This document shows, one piece after another, positions 6,351 through 6,954 of a stretch of 6,954 nt of DNA. The stretch covers positions 1-6,954 of the forward strand of contig JAABRN010000005.1 of NCBI GenBank assembly GCA_011390855.1, written 5' to 3'. The position numbers were made by a program, and so were the translations under genes. The notes beneath the pieces are model-generated. The model had not been told where the DNA came from. It did no database searches and worked only from the letters and a program-made list of their open reading frames with translations. The stretch's first letter is position 1. Every line of letters starts with the position of its first letter. The DNA is from Hydrogenophaga sp. (GTDB taxonomy: Bacteria; Pseudomonadota; Gammaproteobacteria; Burkholderiales; Burkholderiaceae_C).

Positions 6351-6954
6351 ATGAAAATCATCTTCGCCGGCACACCGGTTTTTGCCAGCGTGGCACTGCA
6401 GCGTCTGCACGCGGCAGGTTTCGAGATAGCCCTTGTGCTCAGCCAGCCCGACCGTCCCGCCGGCCGGGGAATGAAGCTGCATGCTTCACCAGTGAAACAA
6501 TTTGCGCTCGACCACCACATACAGGTGGCGCAGCCGCGCAGTCTGCGGCTCGACGGCAAGTACCCGGAAGATGCGGCGGCCGCCCGCCGGATGATCGAGG
6601 CCGCGGAAGCCGACGTGATGGTCGTGGCTGCCTATGGATTGATACTGCCTCAGTGGGTGCTGAATGTCATGGGTAGCGCACCGCGCGAGGCGGGAAGCGA
6701 GGGGGGCCATCACCACAAGCTCGGCTGTCTGAACATTCATGCGTCGCTGCTGCCTCGCTGGCGCGGCGCTGCGCCCATCCACCGGGCCATAGAAGCCGGG
6801 GATGCAGAGACCGGCGTGACCATCATGCAGATGGATGCCGGGCTGGATACCGGGGACATGTTGCTGACCGAGCGACTGCTCATTGGCGCAGAAGAAACCA
6901 CCGCCGTTTTGCACGATCGACTGGCCGAACTGGGTGGCAGGATGATTGTGGAGG
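6351..6954 (+). CDS. fmt: Methionyl-tRNA formyltransferase (3' end outside window)
   Basis: Transfers a formyl group from 10-formyl-tetrahydrofolate to Met-tRNA(fMet), enabling normal initiation. Only the first 201 residues are present; the family is usually about 310-330, so the C-terminal tRNA-binding domain lies beyond the right edge. The start [12 protein letters not shown] is the family N-terminus. [13 protein letters not shown] at 31-43 is the conserved loop that contacts the tRNA acceptor end. [13 protein letters not shown] at 88-100 and [17 protein letters not shown] at 127-143 hold the core, with catalytic Asn128 and His130; GLDTGDM at 164-170 supplies Asp166. The frame is open throughout. 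Compared with my recollection of E. coli Fmt there are about 15 extra residues between YGLILP and LGC (within 101-123), including a GGHHH segment. No Shine-Dalgarno is seen. It follows the lipoprotein by 41 nt and a strong hairpin. Confidence 0.96.
   Translation, partial: MKIIFAGTPVFASVALQRLHAAGFEIALVLSQPDRPAGRGMKLHASPVKQFALDHHIQVAQPRSLRLDGKYPEDAAAARRMIEAAEADVMVVAAYGLILPQWVLNVMGSAPREAGSEGGHHHKLGCLNIHASLLPRWRGAAPIHRAIEAGDAETGVTIMQMDAGLDTGDMLLTERLLIGAEETTAVLHDRLAELGGRMIVE

Noticed and set aside
6011..6914. Minus-strand frames of 142 and 182 codons over the lipoprotein and fmt
   Set aside because: They are antisense to fmt, which carries intact catalytic motifs and an open frame to the window edge.

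Overview
The window looks like ordinary chromosome of a high-GC betaproteobacterium, most likely Burkholderiales/Comamonadaceae (a Hydrogenophaga- or Acidovorax-like genus). The basis is the protein flavour of Def, Fmt and DprA, the pairing of a LysM/TsaP-type gene with dprA opposite def-fmt, a DUF1631 protein, and a C-tract/hairpin intergenic element of a kind I associate with Comamonadaceae. The placement is judged by eye, not by a search.

Layout. (1) Positions 22-2421, plus strand: a large DUF1631 protein whose reading frame is still open at the left edge. (2) Positions 2422-2558: a convergent spacer with small hairpins and paired C6 tracts, probably a dispersed repeat. (3) Positions 2559-5004, minus strand: a two-gene unit, tsaP-like LysM protein then dprA, only 7 nt apart. 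(4) Positions 5005-5293: a divergent control region with a candidate tsaP promoter and three short symmetric sequences. (5) Positions 5294-6954, plus strand: def, a small lipoprotein with two BamE/SmpA-like repeats, and fmt. Fmt runs off the right edge after 201 codons.

How the genes fit together. Def and Fmt are the two ends of the bacterial formyl-methionine cycle: Fmt formylates initiator Met-tRNA and Def removes the formyl group from nascent proteins. They are normally adjacent; here an envelope lipoprotein whose start overlaps the def stop lies between them. On the other strand, a peptidoglycan-binding type IV pilus secretin-associated protein (TsaP type) is co-directional with DprA, the RecA loader for incoming single-stranded DNA. 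Both can serve natural transformation, since pili take up DNA and DprA processes it.

I see no phage, transposon, CRISPR, tRNA/rRNA, toxin-antitoxin or defence genes. The points most worth a second look are a roughly 15-residue insertion in Fmt just before its catalytic Asn-x-His, the internally duplicated lipoprotein, a strong hairpin directly upstream of fmt, and the symmetric sequences in the divergent control region. I do not see a clearly novel multi-gene system here.
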